Shown here: positions 33,089 through 40,300 of the stretch, in pieces | Numbering within the stretch: the stretch's first letter is position 1 | How the letters are laid out: each line of letters begins with the position of its first letter | Assembly (NCBI GenBank): GCA_949293415.1 | Contig: CASFDK010000014.1 | Span: forward strand, 1 to 40,300 | From: an uncultured Verrucomicrobiota bacterium | Lineage (GTDB): Bacteria; Verrucomicrobiota; Verrucomicrobiia; Opitutales; Intestinicryptomonadaceae | Direction of reading: 5' to 3' | Length of the DNA stretch: 40,300 bases | The notes under the pieces: model-generated | What the model saw: only the letters and a program-made list of their open reading frames with translations | Database searches by the model: none | What the model was told of the DNA's origin: nothing | Position numbers and translations under genes: made by a program

Positions 33089-34903
33089 ATGATGAAAAAA
33101 GCATTCGCATTCCTTGCCTTGTCCGCCGCCGCCGTTGCGCTTTTCGCGCAGACGGCGCGTATGGATATCCGCTACAAAAATGGCGCGGCGCAGTCGCGCG
33201 ACTACAAAATCGAAAGGGTGTCCGACGGTTTGCTGCGCCTACGCATCCCCAAGTCTGACATCCCGTCGGACGCGGCGTTCGTCAATGTCTCGGCGGATTT
33301 CGCCGCAGCCAAGCGCGGCGATGCGGGCTACATACTATTCGGACGCGGCGAGATTGTCGATTTCGACGCGCCCGATGGCAAGGTGAATCTCGGCAGGTTC
33401 ATTCTGCCTATCATCGGAATGAAGACGGATTCGGGCGTTTTCTGGGCGCAGATTAAAACGCTCCGCCACGAGGCTTCGGGATGGCTCGAAGTTCGCAACG
33501 GCGTTTTTACCCCGTACGTTCGCTACTCGATTGCGGGAAGCGGCTTCGGCGCGTACGACGACATCGTGATAGAATACAACATCCTTCCGAAAGACGCTGG
33601 CTATGTGGAGGTCGGCAAAGCGTACCGCAAACAACAGCTCGAATCGGGCATTGTGCGCCCGCTCAAGGAGAGAATCAAAGAGCAACCGTGGCTGGCGTAT
33701 ATGGCAAAGTCCATTCCCGTGCGCATCCAGTTCCACGGTTCGAAAAAGCGTCAGGACAAGGATTTCACTCCCGAAAACGAGCCGCCCCTCATCCCCGTGC
33801 TCGACTTCAAAAAATCGATCGAGTTTGTCGACGCCTTCAGGAAATGCGGAGTCGGCGAAGTTACATTCTGTTCGGCGGGTTGGCAGAGCGGCGGCTACGA
33901 CGGACGTTTCCCCGACCTCTTCCCGATTCCCGAAGAGCTCGGCGGCGAGGCGGCTTTGCGCGAATTCATAGCGCACGTCAAAAAGCTCGGCTACAGAATC
34001 CACGCGCATACGAACTCCACCGACTGCTACACTTGTTCGCGTATGTGGAACGGCGGCGAGGTTGCCGCGAAGAATCCCGACGGCACTCCGCAGCGCGGTT
34101 ATTTCTGGGGCGGCGGCAGGGCGTACAACCAATGCGCGAAAAACGCGTACGAAAAATTCCTGCCCGCGCAGCTTAAAAAGGTGCACGAACTCGGCTTTCA
34201 GGCTCCGCACTACATCGACGTGTTTTCCGCCGTTCCGCCGTATATGTGCGCCGACCCCAAGCACCCCGCGACGCGCGACGAAATGGGCGAAGTACAGATA
34301 AAAATCGCCAAGTTCTGCCAAAGGGAATTCGGCGGGTTCGCGAGCGAGGCTGGTTTCGACCACATCGCGGGACAGCTCGACTACATCAACTACGTCAGCG
34401 GCAAGATGTCGAAATGGTACAATTCGAAGGCGGGGCGCGAACCCAAGGGAACGTTCTTCGAAAAGCTTTCGCACTATGTGGACGGTTTTGTCCCGCTTTG
34501 GGAAATCGCCTACCACGGCATAATTTTGAGCAATCCCGACCGCTTCACGCAAAACCACACAACGGGCAAGGCCAAGACCGACGACAGCGGCGACCTTACG
34601 TTCAATGTCCGCGACGGCGTTCAGGATCCGTTTGCGACACTCAAGCTTTTCGAGTACGGCGGCAGACCCATTTTCTATTCGAGCAATTTCGCCGACGTTC
34701 CGAGAATCAAAAAGGCGTACGACGAATTTCTGCCCGTCCGCCACTTGCAGCTCGAGTTTATCGAAGACCACAAACGGATTGCTCCCGACGTTACTATGAC
34801 GCTTTTCGGCAACGGCGAGAAAATAGTCTGCAACTACGGTAAAACTGCCTACGACTACAACGGCAAAACCGTAAAACCGATGGGCTATATTTTGACGAAA
34901 TAG
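33089..34903 (+). CDS. Exported glycosidase-like TIM-barrel protein (DUF5696-like)
   Basis: A 604-residue protein with a signal peptide (MMKKAFAFLALSAAAVALFAQ). An N-terminal beta-sandwich (about 25-210) precedes a barrel with IRIQFHGSK-type strands, VTFCSAGWQSGGYDG, YRIHAHTNSTDCY, APHYIDVFSAVPPY and FASEAGFDHIAGQLDY; the acidic residues of YIDVF and SEAGFDH are candidate catalytic residues. The layout recalls DUF5696 and GH101-like proteins that act on glycans. Naming the family is from memory and the substrate is unknown. The upstream ATG at 33026 is within the promoter, so 33089 (or the next ATG at 33092) is used. The divergent AraC regulator fits an inducible glycan enzyme. Confidence 0.7.
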   Translation: MMKKAFAFLALSAAAVALFAQTARMDIRYKNGAAQSRDYKIERVSDGLLRLRIPKSDIPSDAAFVNVSADFAAAKRGDAGYILFGRGEIVDFDAPDGKVNLGRFILPIIGMKTDSGVFWAQIKTLRHEASGWLEVRNGVFTPYVRYSIAGSGFGAYDDIVIEYNILPKDAGYVEVGKAYRKQQLESGIVRPLKERIKEQPWLAYMAKSIPVRIQFHGSKKRQDKDFTPENEPPLIPVLDFKKSIEFVDAFRKCGVGEVTFCSAGWQSGGYDGRFPDLFPIPEELGGEAALREFIAHVKKLGYRIHAHTNSTDCYTCSRMWNGGEVAAKNPDGTPQRGYFWGGGRAYNQCAKNAYEKFLPAQLKKVHELGFQAPHYIDVFSAVPPYMCADPKHPATRDEMGEVQIKIAKFCQREFGGFASEAGFDHIAGQLDYINYVSGKMSKWYNSKAGREPKGTFFEKLSHYVDGFVPLWEIAYHGIILSNPDRFTQNHTTGKAKTDDSGDLTFNVRDGVQDPFATLKLFEYGGRPIFYSSNFADVPRIKKAYDEFLPVRHLQLEFIEDHKRIAPDVTMTLFGNGEKIVCNYGKTAYDYNGKTVKPMGYILTK

Positions 34904-34916
34904 CATTTCGGGAAAC

Positions 34917-34946
34917 AAAAAAGCCGCGCGGACGCGCGGCTTTTTT
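34917..34946. terminator. Bidirectional terminator between converging genes
   Basis: A perfect 13-bp stem AAAAAAGCCGCGC/GCGCGGCTTTTTT with a 4-base loop. It serves the glycosidase-like gene and the sigma factor gene. Confidence 0.92.
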
Positions 34947-34972
34947 GTCCGAACATTTTCGTGAATACGGCT

Positions 34973-35719
34973 TTAGTTCGCGAATTTCGGGCGAAGCGAG
35001 TGCAACGCCTGCGAGTGGATTTGGCAGATTCTCGCCTCCGTCAATCCGAATTCCCGCGCTATTTCGCCCAGCTTCTTTTCCTGAAAATAATAGCCTTCGA
35101 GCACGCGTCTTTGCTTGTCGGGCAGGGCGGCTACGCATCTGCGTATCTCCGCGACGGTTTCCTTGTGCTCCATGCTTTCCCGCGCGGTTTCCGCGTTTTC
35201 GTCGGCTATCGACTCGGCGAACGAGGGCGCGGAACTTTCGCGCTCGCCGCCCGCGTTGTCGTTGAGCGACAGGAACGAACAGGCTTGGGTGCGCCGCATT
35301 ATTTTGTCGAACTGTTTGCGCGGTACGCCGATTTCGACGCGAAGTTCCTCGTTGCTCGGGGCGCGTCCGAAACGCTGTTCGAGTTCGGAGCGGACTTTCT
35401 CGATGTTCTTTGCGTCGGAGCGCGCCGAGCGCGACATATAGTCGAGATTTCTCAGTTCGTCGATGATTGCGCCGCGTATGCGCATCGCCACATATCCGCC
35501 GAAAGTGTCTTCGCGTTTCGGGTCGAGTCTTCGGATTGCGTCGGCAAGACCCGCGACACCCGCCGAGTGGAGCTCGTCGACATCCGCGTGCAACGGAAGC
35601 TTCGAACGCATCGAATTTACGACTTTGTCGACAATCGGATAGTACTTCACGAACAGGTTTTTCTGTCTTTCGTCGAGAACCGTGGCTTTGTTTTCTTTCC
35701 GTTCAAGGGTCGAAGTCAT
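34973..35719 (-). CDS. FliA/WhiG-type sigma factor (sigma-28 family)
   Basis: A 248-residue alternative sigma factor. Region 2 runs from YYPIVDKVVNSMRSKLP through DELHSAGVAGLADAIRRLD and TFGGYVAMRIRGAIIDELR; region 3 includes LEQRFGRAPSNEELRVEIG; region 4 ends with LPDKQRRVLEGYYFQEKKLGEIAREFGLTEARICQIHSQA. This is the FliA/WhiG layout, which in other bacteria directs flagellar or sporulation genes. No flagellar gene or anti-sigma factor (FlgM) is in the window, so the regulon is unknown. An AGGAGG lies about 19 nt before the ATG, farther than normal. Confidence 0.88.
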   Translation of the reverse strand: MTSTLERKENKATVLDERQKNLFVKYYPIVDKVVNSMRSKLPLHADVDELHSAGVAGLADAIRRLDPKREDTFGGYVAMRIRGAIIDELRNLDYMSRSARSDAKNIEKVRSELEQRFGRAPSNEELRVEIGVPRKQFDKIMRRTQACSFLSLNDNAGGERESSAPSFAESIADENAETARESMEHKETVAEIRRCVAALPDKQRRVLEGYYFQEKKLGEIAREFGLTEARICQIHSQALHSLRPKFAN

Positions 35720-36000
35720 AATTTTGTCGGACGAGCCGCCTCCTAAGCTGGTTGATTTTTGTTCGACTCTTGCATAACAGATTTCGTGCCCGTGTTTTTT
35801 GTGTGTGTAACTATTGCTTAATCAACGATAATGTATTTTGCCCTGTGTGGGCGGATGTGTCATTTGTCCGTGCGATATGGGACATTATTTCACGCTTTTT
35901 GTAATTTCTCCGTATCGAAAAATGCTTGACAAGCGCGTTTCTTTCCCGAAAGCTTGCCGCGTTCTTTTGATAGCCGGCGTAATGTCGGAGCTAAAGTGTT
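35720..36000. other. Spacer between sigma factor and cobalamin riboswitch
   Basis: This 281-bp stretch must hold the sigma factor promoter (minus) and the riboswitch transcript promoter (plus). A TTGACA at 35926-35931 on the plus strand is the best -35, but no good -10 stands 17 bp beyond it. No open frame with support was seen. Confidence 0.4.
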
Positions 36001-36150
36001 CATACGCAAACGGAAGTCCCGTTGAAATCGGGCGCGGTCTCGCCGCTGTAAGTTCCGAATCGGGCGTACAAAAACCACTGTCGGGGTATCCGGCGGGAAG
36101 GCGTGCGCTTTTTCGATAGAATCAGGAACAAGCCAGAAGACGTGTGTATG
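36001..36150 (+). ncRNA. Cobalamin (vitamin B12) riboswitch aptamer
   Basis: The conserved elements occur in order: GGAA followed by TTGAAATC (about 36012-36030), the B12-box-like GCCGCTGTAA (36042-36051), CCACTG (36075-36080), GGGAAGGCG (36095-36103) and AGCCAGAAGAC (36131-36141). CATAC (36001-36005) pairs with GTATG (36146-36150) as a closing stem. Together these are the signature of the adenosylcobalamin/cobalamin class. It lies about 200 bp before a PEP-CTERM protein gene and a TonB-dependent receptor, the usual cobalamin uptake context. Ligand-bound RNA would be expected to turn the operon off. Confidence 0.9.
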
Positions 36151-36203
36151 GGCGTCCATTTTCTCGAGTAAGAAAGGTAGGACAAGTTGTTGTCGGGTGC
36201 GCG

Positions 36204-36259
36204 CGCGACGGCGTGCGCGTTCCGGTTTGGTGCGGTCGATTTTTTCCGTCGCGTTTTTT
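36204..36259 (+). terminator. Candidate expression-platform terminator of the riboswitch
   Basis: CGCGACGG (36204-36211) pairs perfectly with CCGTCGCG (36246-36253), followed directly by six T and a further T-rich stretch. The 34-base loop is GC-rich and can fold internally. It stands 54 nt after the aptamer and about 90 nt before the first gene, as needed for termination control. Confidence 0.6.
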
Positions 36260-36348
36260 CGTTTTTCGCGCGGGAGGGGTTGGGTCGTCTTGCAGCGCGT
36301 TTTGTTTTTCTTGCTCGGGAACCAAATTCTCAAAACAAACCAAAAGCA

Positions 36349-37191
36349 ATGAAAAACAACATATCAAAATTAGTTTCGATTGCCGCCGCGGCAGTCCTCG
36401 CAAGCACGGTTTCCGCCGCCGTCATCGATTTCGAAGACATCGATACAAGCTCGTGGAACGGCGAAAAGCGCACGCCCACTCCCTCCGCCGACGGAACCTA
36501 CAACTGGCAGGCGGGCGATTGTATGGGCAATTTCTCCTACGATGTAGCGTACAATGGTATGGCATGGAACGGATTCAAGGCTTCGCAGGTTACCGATACT
36601 TCCGACAAAACATACAATAACGACTGCGCTTCGAATGCGGGCGGCGGCGCGGGCGGCAGCCTTTCCTACGGCATATTGTACGGGAACGCAAACGCCTCGC
36701 ACGGAACGGATGGCGCGCTGGTTATGTTCTCCGACGCGCTTACGCTCGACAGCATCGACCTGTGTAATACCGCCTATGTGCAAAATTCGGTCGTCAATGG
36801 CGACGGCTTTGCGGATTCATTTGCCGACATCGACGGCGAAATATACTTCAATCTGCGTCTGCGCGGTATGGATATAGACGGAAACTATTCCGACTACCTC
36901 GACGTTTCGCTCGCGGCGAAGGATGCGCTTGGCAATATAACCACTCTCGGCGACGGCAACTGGACGACTATCGCCCTCGACAAGCTCAATTTGGAGGGCG
37001 GTCTGTACGGTTTGGAATTTTCGTTCGAGGGCAGCGAAAACCTTTGCAACAACTACGGGTATCTGAATACTCCCGCGTACATTGCCTTCGACAACATCAA
37101 CTATTCGATGGCGGTTCCCGAACCAGCGGAATGGGCTGCGGTTTTCGGCGCAATCGCGCTCGTCATTGCGGCGTATAGAAGAAGAAAATAA
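36349..37191 (+). CDS. PEP-CTERM protein with DUF4465-like domain, first gene under the B12 riboswitch
   Basis: A 280-residue exported protein. The signal peptide ends near TVSAA. The mature domain starts VIDFEDIDTSSWNG and includes WNGFKASQVTDTSDKTYNND, GTDGALVMFSDALTLDSIDL and YIAFDNINYSM, a beta-sandwich pattern like DUF4465. The C-terminus is a PEP-CTERM sorting signal: VPEP, a hydrophobic helix and YRRRK, which an exosortase would process for surface or matrix anchoring. Because a cobalamin riboswitch controls it and a TonB receptor follows, it is a good candidate surface B12-binding protein. The start at ATG 36349 is the only one giving a signal peptide. The longer frame from 36187 runs back into the riboswitch region. 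Confidence 0.85.
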   Translation: MKNNISKLVSIAAAAVLASTVSAAVIDFEDIDTSSWNGEKRTPTPSADGTYNWQAGDCMGNFSYDVAYNGMAWNGFKASQVTDTSDKTYNNDCASNAGGGAGGSLSYGILYGNANASHGTDGALVMFSDALTLDSIDLCNTAYVQNSVVNGDGFADSFADIDGEIYFNLRLRGMDIDGNYSDYLDVSLAAKDALGNITTLGDGNWTTIALDKLNLEGGLYGLEFSFEGSENLCNNYGYLNTPAYIAFDNINYSMAVPEPAEWAAVFGAIALVIAAYRRRK

Positions 37192-37213
37192 CACGAGTTT
37201 TCCACCGACTACA

Positions 37214-37255
37214 AAATCGCCGCAATGTAGGAATCTTTCGATGTTACGGCGATTT
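37214..37255 (+). other. Intergenic hairpin before the TonB-dependent receptor
   Basis: AAATCGCCG (37214-37222) pairs with CGGCGATTT (37247-37255), a perfect 9-bp stem with a 24-base loop, ending 11 bp before the receptor ATG. There is no T-run, so it is more likely an mRNA processing or translation-tuning element than a terminator. Confidence 0.45.
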
Positions 37256-37266
37256 ATTGCGTAAAT

Positions 37267-39315
37267 ATGAACCAGTTCCTAAAACCGTATTTTTACTCGG
37301 CGGGGGCTTTTGCGTTGTCTTTTACCGCGTTTGCCCAAAGCGCACAAATTCAAACCGAGTCCGAAAACAAGTCAGTCGACGGCGTGCTCGATACCGTCGA
37401 GGTTACCGCCTACCGCTTCGGCGACGACACCCTTTCCGTGCCCGTAAACGCCGAGGTTTTCGACAGAACGGAAATCGCCGAAAGCGCGTCAACGACCGTT
37501 CCGGAGTTCCTTTCGAAAGAGGCGAACGTGCGGTTTATGTCGTATTCGGGCGGATACTCCGACGGGAATCTGTCGATGCGCGGCTTCGGCGAACAGTCGC
37601 AGACGCGCGTGCTCGTGCTCGTCGACGGGGTGCGCTACAATCCGGCGGATATGTCGGCCATAAACTGGTCGTCGATTCCGCTCGGCGCGGTCGAAAGCAT
37701 CGAGGTTTTGCGCGGCGCGCAGAGCGCGATGTACGGCGGGCACGCGGAGGCGGGCGTGATAAAAATCTCCACAATCCGCCCGACCGACGGCTACGACGTT
37801 TACGCAAGCGGTCTCTACGGTTCGTACGGACTTTACGATATCTCCGCGCTCGCTTCGGGGCGCGAGGGCGACGCGTACTTCTCCGTCAACGCCTCCACAT
37901 ACAGCTACGACGGGTACCGCGACTTTTCCGACGCGTGGTCGAACTACGCTTCCGCGATGTTCGGCTACGACCTGTCCGACAGCACTTCGATAACCTTCAA
38001 GGGCGACTACGGCGAATCGAAGGTAAGCTACGCCGCGGGGGTAGATTGGAACACGTTCCAAAACAATCCGCGCTATGCTGCGGCATTATCGACGCTGTTC
38101 CGCGACAAAACGGGGCTTTACACCGCCGATTTGAAATCGGAATCCGAGAGCGCAAAGTTCGACGCGCTCTTCGGTCTGAGTTTCCGCGACAGGACGTGGT
38201 ACGACAACGGGCGCGAACTGCCGAAATACAACAACCAGTGGACGTATACGTTTTCGCCGAAAATCGAAATAACGGCAATCGAAAACACGAAAATTTTCGG
38301 AGGTATAGACGTAAACTATTCGAATATAGACCTAACGCAGCTCTCGCGCAGTGTTCTTACGTCTACCGTCTACAACGACAGAACCGCAAACGTCGACAGA
38401 TTCGACATCGGCGGCTATATCGGCGCGACGCACGAGCTCGACAAAAAATGGGTTTTTTCGGGCGGCGGGCGCGTAGACGCGGCTTACACGGGCGCGGATT
38501 GGTCAACGTATTCGATGCGCCGCGTCGGCAGAAGGGAAAAGCTCACCCTTGACTCGCATTGCGACGACTCCAAGTGGGACGCGGGCTTTAGCGGCGACCT
38601 CGGCGTAACATACAAACTCGACAAAAAGTCTTCGCTCTACACGCGTTTCGACCAGATTTTCCACTATCCCACGACCGACGAAATCGCCTACTACCAGTCG
38701 TCGGCTACAACCCCGTTCAACACCGATTTGAACCCCGAGCACGGGCAGAACTACGAAATCGGCTACAAGTTCAAAAACGGCAAATGGAGTGCGGGCGTAA
38801 ACGGTTTTGCAACCTATCTGCACAACGAAATTATGTGGGACGAAACCCGCCAGTTGAACGTGAACCTCGACCCTACAATACGCTACGGCGTTGACTTCGG
38901 CGGTTCGTACGACGACGAACGCTGGGGTGCGTCGCTCTTCGGCACTTTTGTGAAGGCTAAGTTCGACGGCGGCAGATGGGACGGCAAGGACGTTCCGCTT
39001 GTCGCGCCGTTCAACACCACCGCGCAGGTCTATGTGAAGCCGCTCGAGTTCGTAACGTGTCTGGCCCGTTTTACCTATTTTACCGAAAGTGTTGCGGGCA
39101 ACGACTTCGAAAACGACTTGCGCAAAATTCCGTGGTATTACACCTTGGACTTTCAGGTAAACGTCGCGTTCACCCGCTACTTTACAATCTTCGGGGCAGT
39201 CGAAAATGCGACCGACGAAAATTACGCGGCGTTCGCGTACAAAAGCGGGGGGGATTTGTCGTTTTATCCCAATGCGGGCAGAACATTTAAAATAGGAATA
39301 AATATCAAACTATGA
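37267..39315 (+). CDS. TonB-dependent outer-membrane receptor, BtuB-like
   Basis: A 682-residue receptor with signal peptide (cleavage near TAFAQS). A TonB box-like DTVEVTAYR follows, then the plug domain (NVRFMSYSGGYSDGNLSMRG, TRVLVLVDGVRYN, AVESIEVLRGAQSAMYGG, GVIKIST) and a barrel of about 22 strands ending RTFKIGINIKL. The small size of the plug and barrel fits the BtuB/vitamin-cofactor group. Position in a cobalamin-riboswitch operon makes B12 or another corrinoid the likely substrate. Its stop overlaps the next start (ATGA at 39312-39315), so the downstream protein is coupled to it. The inner-membrane BtuCDF transporter is not in the window. Confidence 0.9.
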   Translation: MNQFLKPYFYSAGAFALSFTAFAQSAQIQTESENKSVDGVLDTVEVTAYRFGDDTLSVPVNAEVFDRTEIAESASTTVPEFLSKEANVRFMSYSGGYSDGNLSMRGFGEQSQTRVLVLVDGVRYNPADMSAINWSSIPLGAVESIEVLRGAQSAMYGGHAEAGVIKISTIRPTDGYDVYASGLYGSYGLYDISALASGREGDAYFSVNASTYSYDGYRDFSDAWSNYASAMFGYDLSDSTSITFKGDYGESKVSYAAGVDWNTFQNNPRYAAALSTLFRDKTGLYTADLKSESESAKFDALFGLSFRDRTWYDNGRELPKYNNQWTYTFSPKIEITAIENTKIFGGIDVNYSNIDLTQLSRSVLTSTVYNDRTANVDRFDIGGYIGATHELDKKWVFSGGGRVDAAYTGADWSTYSMRRVGRREKLTLDSHCDDSKWDAGFSGDLGVTYKLDKKSSLYTRFDQIFHYPTTDEIAYYQSSATTPFNTDLNPEHGQNYEIGYKFKNGKWSAGVNGFATYLHNEIMWDETRQLNVNLDPTIRYGVDFGGSYDDERWGASLFGTFVKAKFDGGRWDGKDVPLVAPFNTTAQVYVKPLEFVTCLARFTYFTESVAGNDFENDLRKIPWYYTLDFQVNVAFTRYFTIFGAVENATDENYAAFAYKSGGDLSFYPNAGRTFKIGINIKL

Positions 39316-40223
39316 AAAAATCAATATTGTTAACTTTGGCTGCGTCGCTCGCCTGTTCGGCGTTCGCGGCTCCGTATCTGCCGCAAAACGGCGAATATTA
39401 TGAGACCGAAGACGGCTATCCGTTGAAGTTCGGTCCCGATGCGAAGACGGCGGGCAATGTCGCCTTCCACCGTGAAAGTTCCGCAATAAAGGCGTGGGCG
39501 ACGGGCTACAAAGACTACAAAGTAGGTACGAATGTGCTCGAATCTTGGCAGACTCCCGAAAAGGCTCTCGGTACGGTAAAGGGTGATGAATATGATGTAG
39601 TGGTTCTGGGGGACGGCGGCAGCATAACGTTGACTTTCGACAATCCCATCACCAACGGCGACGGCTGCGATTTTGCGGTTTTCGAAAATGCCTTTTCCGA
39701 CAAGAGCGGCTTTCTCGAATTGGCGTATGTGGAAGTTTCCACCGACGGCGAGCACTTTGTGCGTTTCCCGAATCTCTATTTGGGCACCTCGTATATCGGT
39801 CCTTTCGATAGCCATAATCCCGATCTCATTTACAATCTCGCCTCGAAATACGGTAAAAATTACGGGCACGGTTTCGACCTTGCGGAGCTTGAGTATGCCT
39901 ACAATTATATGATGTCCGAGGGAAACGAATTTTCCGCCGAGTATACCGCCGAGTTTTTGCGAAACTACAACTATGTAGACATAAATGAAATAAATTATGT
40001 CCAAATAATCGACATCATCGGCGACGGCAAGCACGGGTACACCGACAGTATGGGCTTCGACATTTTCGACCCGTCCGACTGTATCGAAAGTGCGGGCTTC
40101 GACTTGCAGGGTATTGGCGTGATAAACCAACTCCACAATGTCCCTGAACCCTCTGCTTGCGCCGCTATTTTGGGGGCGATTGCGATAGCTTTTGCATTGA
40201 AGCGTCGTTGCTCCAAAAAATAA
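39312..40223 (+). CDS. Second PEP-CTERM surface protein of the B12 operon
   Basis: A 303-residue exported protein. After a signal peptide (cleavage near SAFAAP) comes a single beta-rich domain: LGDGGSITLTFDNPITNGDG, CDFAVFENAFSDKSGFLELA, YVEVSTDGEHFVRFP and FDIFDPSDCIESAGFDLQGIGVI. The FAVFENAF ... AYVEVSTDG pattern is shared, to my knowledge, by surface proteins found beside TonB receptors in several phyla. The PEP-CTERM signal is VPEPSACAAILGAIAIAFAL followed by KRRCSKK, with a Cys in the tail. The ATG overlaps the receptor stop, so equal expression with the receptor is expected. A corrinoid-binding or receptor-lid role is inferred from context only. Confidence 0.82.
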   Translation: MKKSILLTLAASLACSAFAAPYLPQNGEYYETEDGYPLKFGPDAKTAGNVAFHRESSAIKAWATGYKDYKVGTNVLESWQTPEKALGTVKGDEYDVVVLGDGGSITLTFDNPITNGDGCDFAVFENAFSDKSGFLELAYVEVSTDGEHFVRFPNLYLGTSYIGPFDSHNPDLIYNLASKYGKNYGHGFDLAELEYAYNYMMSEGNEFSAEYTAEFLRNYNYVDINEINYVQIIDIIGDGKHGYTDSMGFDIFDPSDCIESAGFDLQGIGVINQLHNVPEPSACAAILGAIAIAFALKRRCSKK

Positions 40224-40227
40224 GACT

Positions 40228-40265
40228 GCGAATGTAGGCTAACTACAATTCGCACCCTTATTTTT
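40228..40265 (+). terminator. Terminator-like hairpin after the B12 operon
   Basis: GCGAATGTAG pairs with CTACAATTCGC with one bulged T, a 5-base loop and a T-rich tail a few bases later, 5 bp after the stop codon. It would end the three-gene operon. Confidence 0.6.
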
Positions 40266-40300
40266 CTCCGCGCCTACCTTCAATGGCAAAATCAATGCAC

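Noticed and set aside
35890..36333. Minus-strand open frame of 147 codons over the riboswitch
   Set aside because: It lies opposite the conserved riboswitch and terminator, is very Arg/Lys/Pro-rich and has no domain.

Overview
The window looks like chromosomal DNA of a Gram-negative bacterium of the phylum Verrucomicrobiota, probably an Opitutales/Puniceicoccales-type gut or host-associated lineage. The grounds are two proteins with C-terminal PEP-CTERM sorting signals (VPEP, hydrophobic helix, basic tail), lipid A synthesis (lpxK), an OprB-type porin, a TonB-dependent receptor, several exported TIM-barrel sugar enzymes and moderately high G+C. This assignment is inference; no rRNA gene is present.

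Left part (1-9.1 kb): a very long imperfect hairpin (1-141), an ArsB/NhaD-type ion transporter (minus strand), purE with a coupled pseudouridine synthase, an exported TIM-barrel-like protein, a decayed outer-membrane beta-barrel gene, a DtxR-type metalloregulator, a Rid/chorismatase-like gene behind a tiny coupled leader ORF, hisH and citrate synthase. A three-copy 37-bp tandem repeat follows gltA.

Iron and heme block (9.6-19.3 kb): a minus-strand operon porin-feoA-feoB-Cys-rich FeoB partner has one promoter with three copies of a GTTAG-N6-CTAAC operator around it, the kind of site DtxR-family repressors bind. Diverging from the same spacer is hemG-hemH-hemX-like-rnr, four genes whose ends overlap or nearly touch. 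The block would take up ferrous iron and insert it into protoporphyrin; the DtxR-type protein at 5.1 kb is the obvious candidate regulator.

Middle (19.3-32 kb): a decaying sugar locus (sodium:solute symporter remnant, intact clan GH-A-like hydrolase, LacI-type remnant); a small membrane protein, hpt and a glutaredoxin-like gene; four exported sugar isomerase/epimerase-type TIM barrels (one Tat, three lipoproteins); a large EF-hand-like membrane protein; and lpxK with an upstream exported transglutaminase-like protein.

Right part (32-40.3 kb): an AraC regulator divergent from an exported glycosidase-like gene, a FliA/WhiG-type sigma factor, then the most striking system in the window. A cobalamin riboswitch with a candidate terminator precedes a PEP-CTERM protein of DUF4465 type, a BtuB-like TonB-dependent receptor and, overlapping its stop, a second PEP-CTERM surface protein. 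This reads as a vitamin B12 capture and uptake operon that uses PEP-CTERM anchored proteins where Bacteroides uses surface lipoproteins.

Several promoters have their -10 element only 5-9 nt before the ATG, so leaderless transcripts may be common in this organism. No tRNA, rRNA, intact insertion sequence or CRISPR array was seen.
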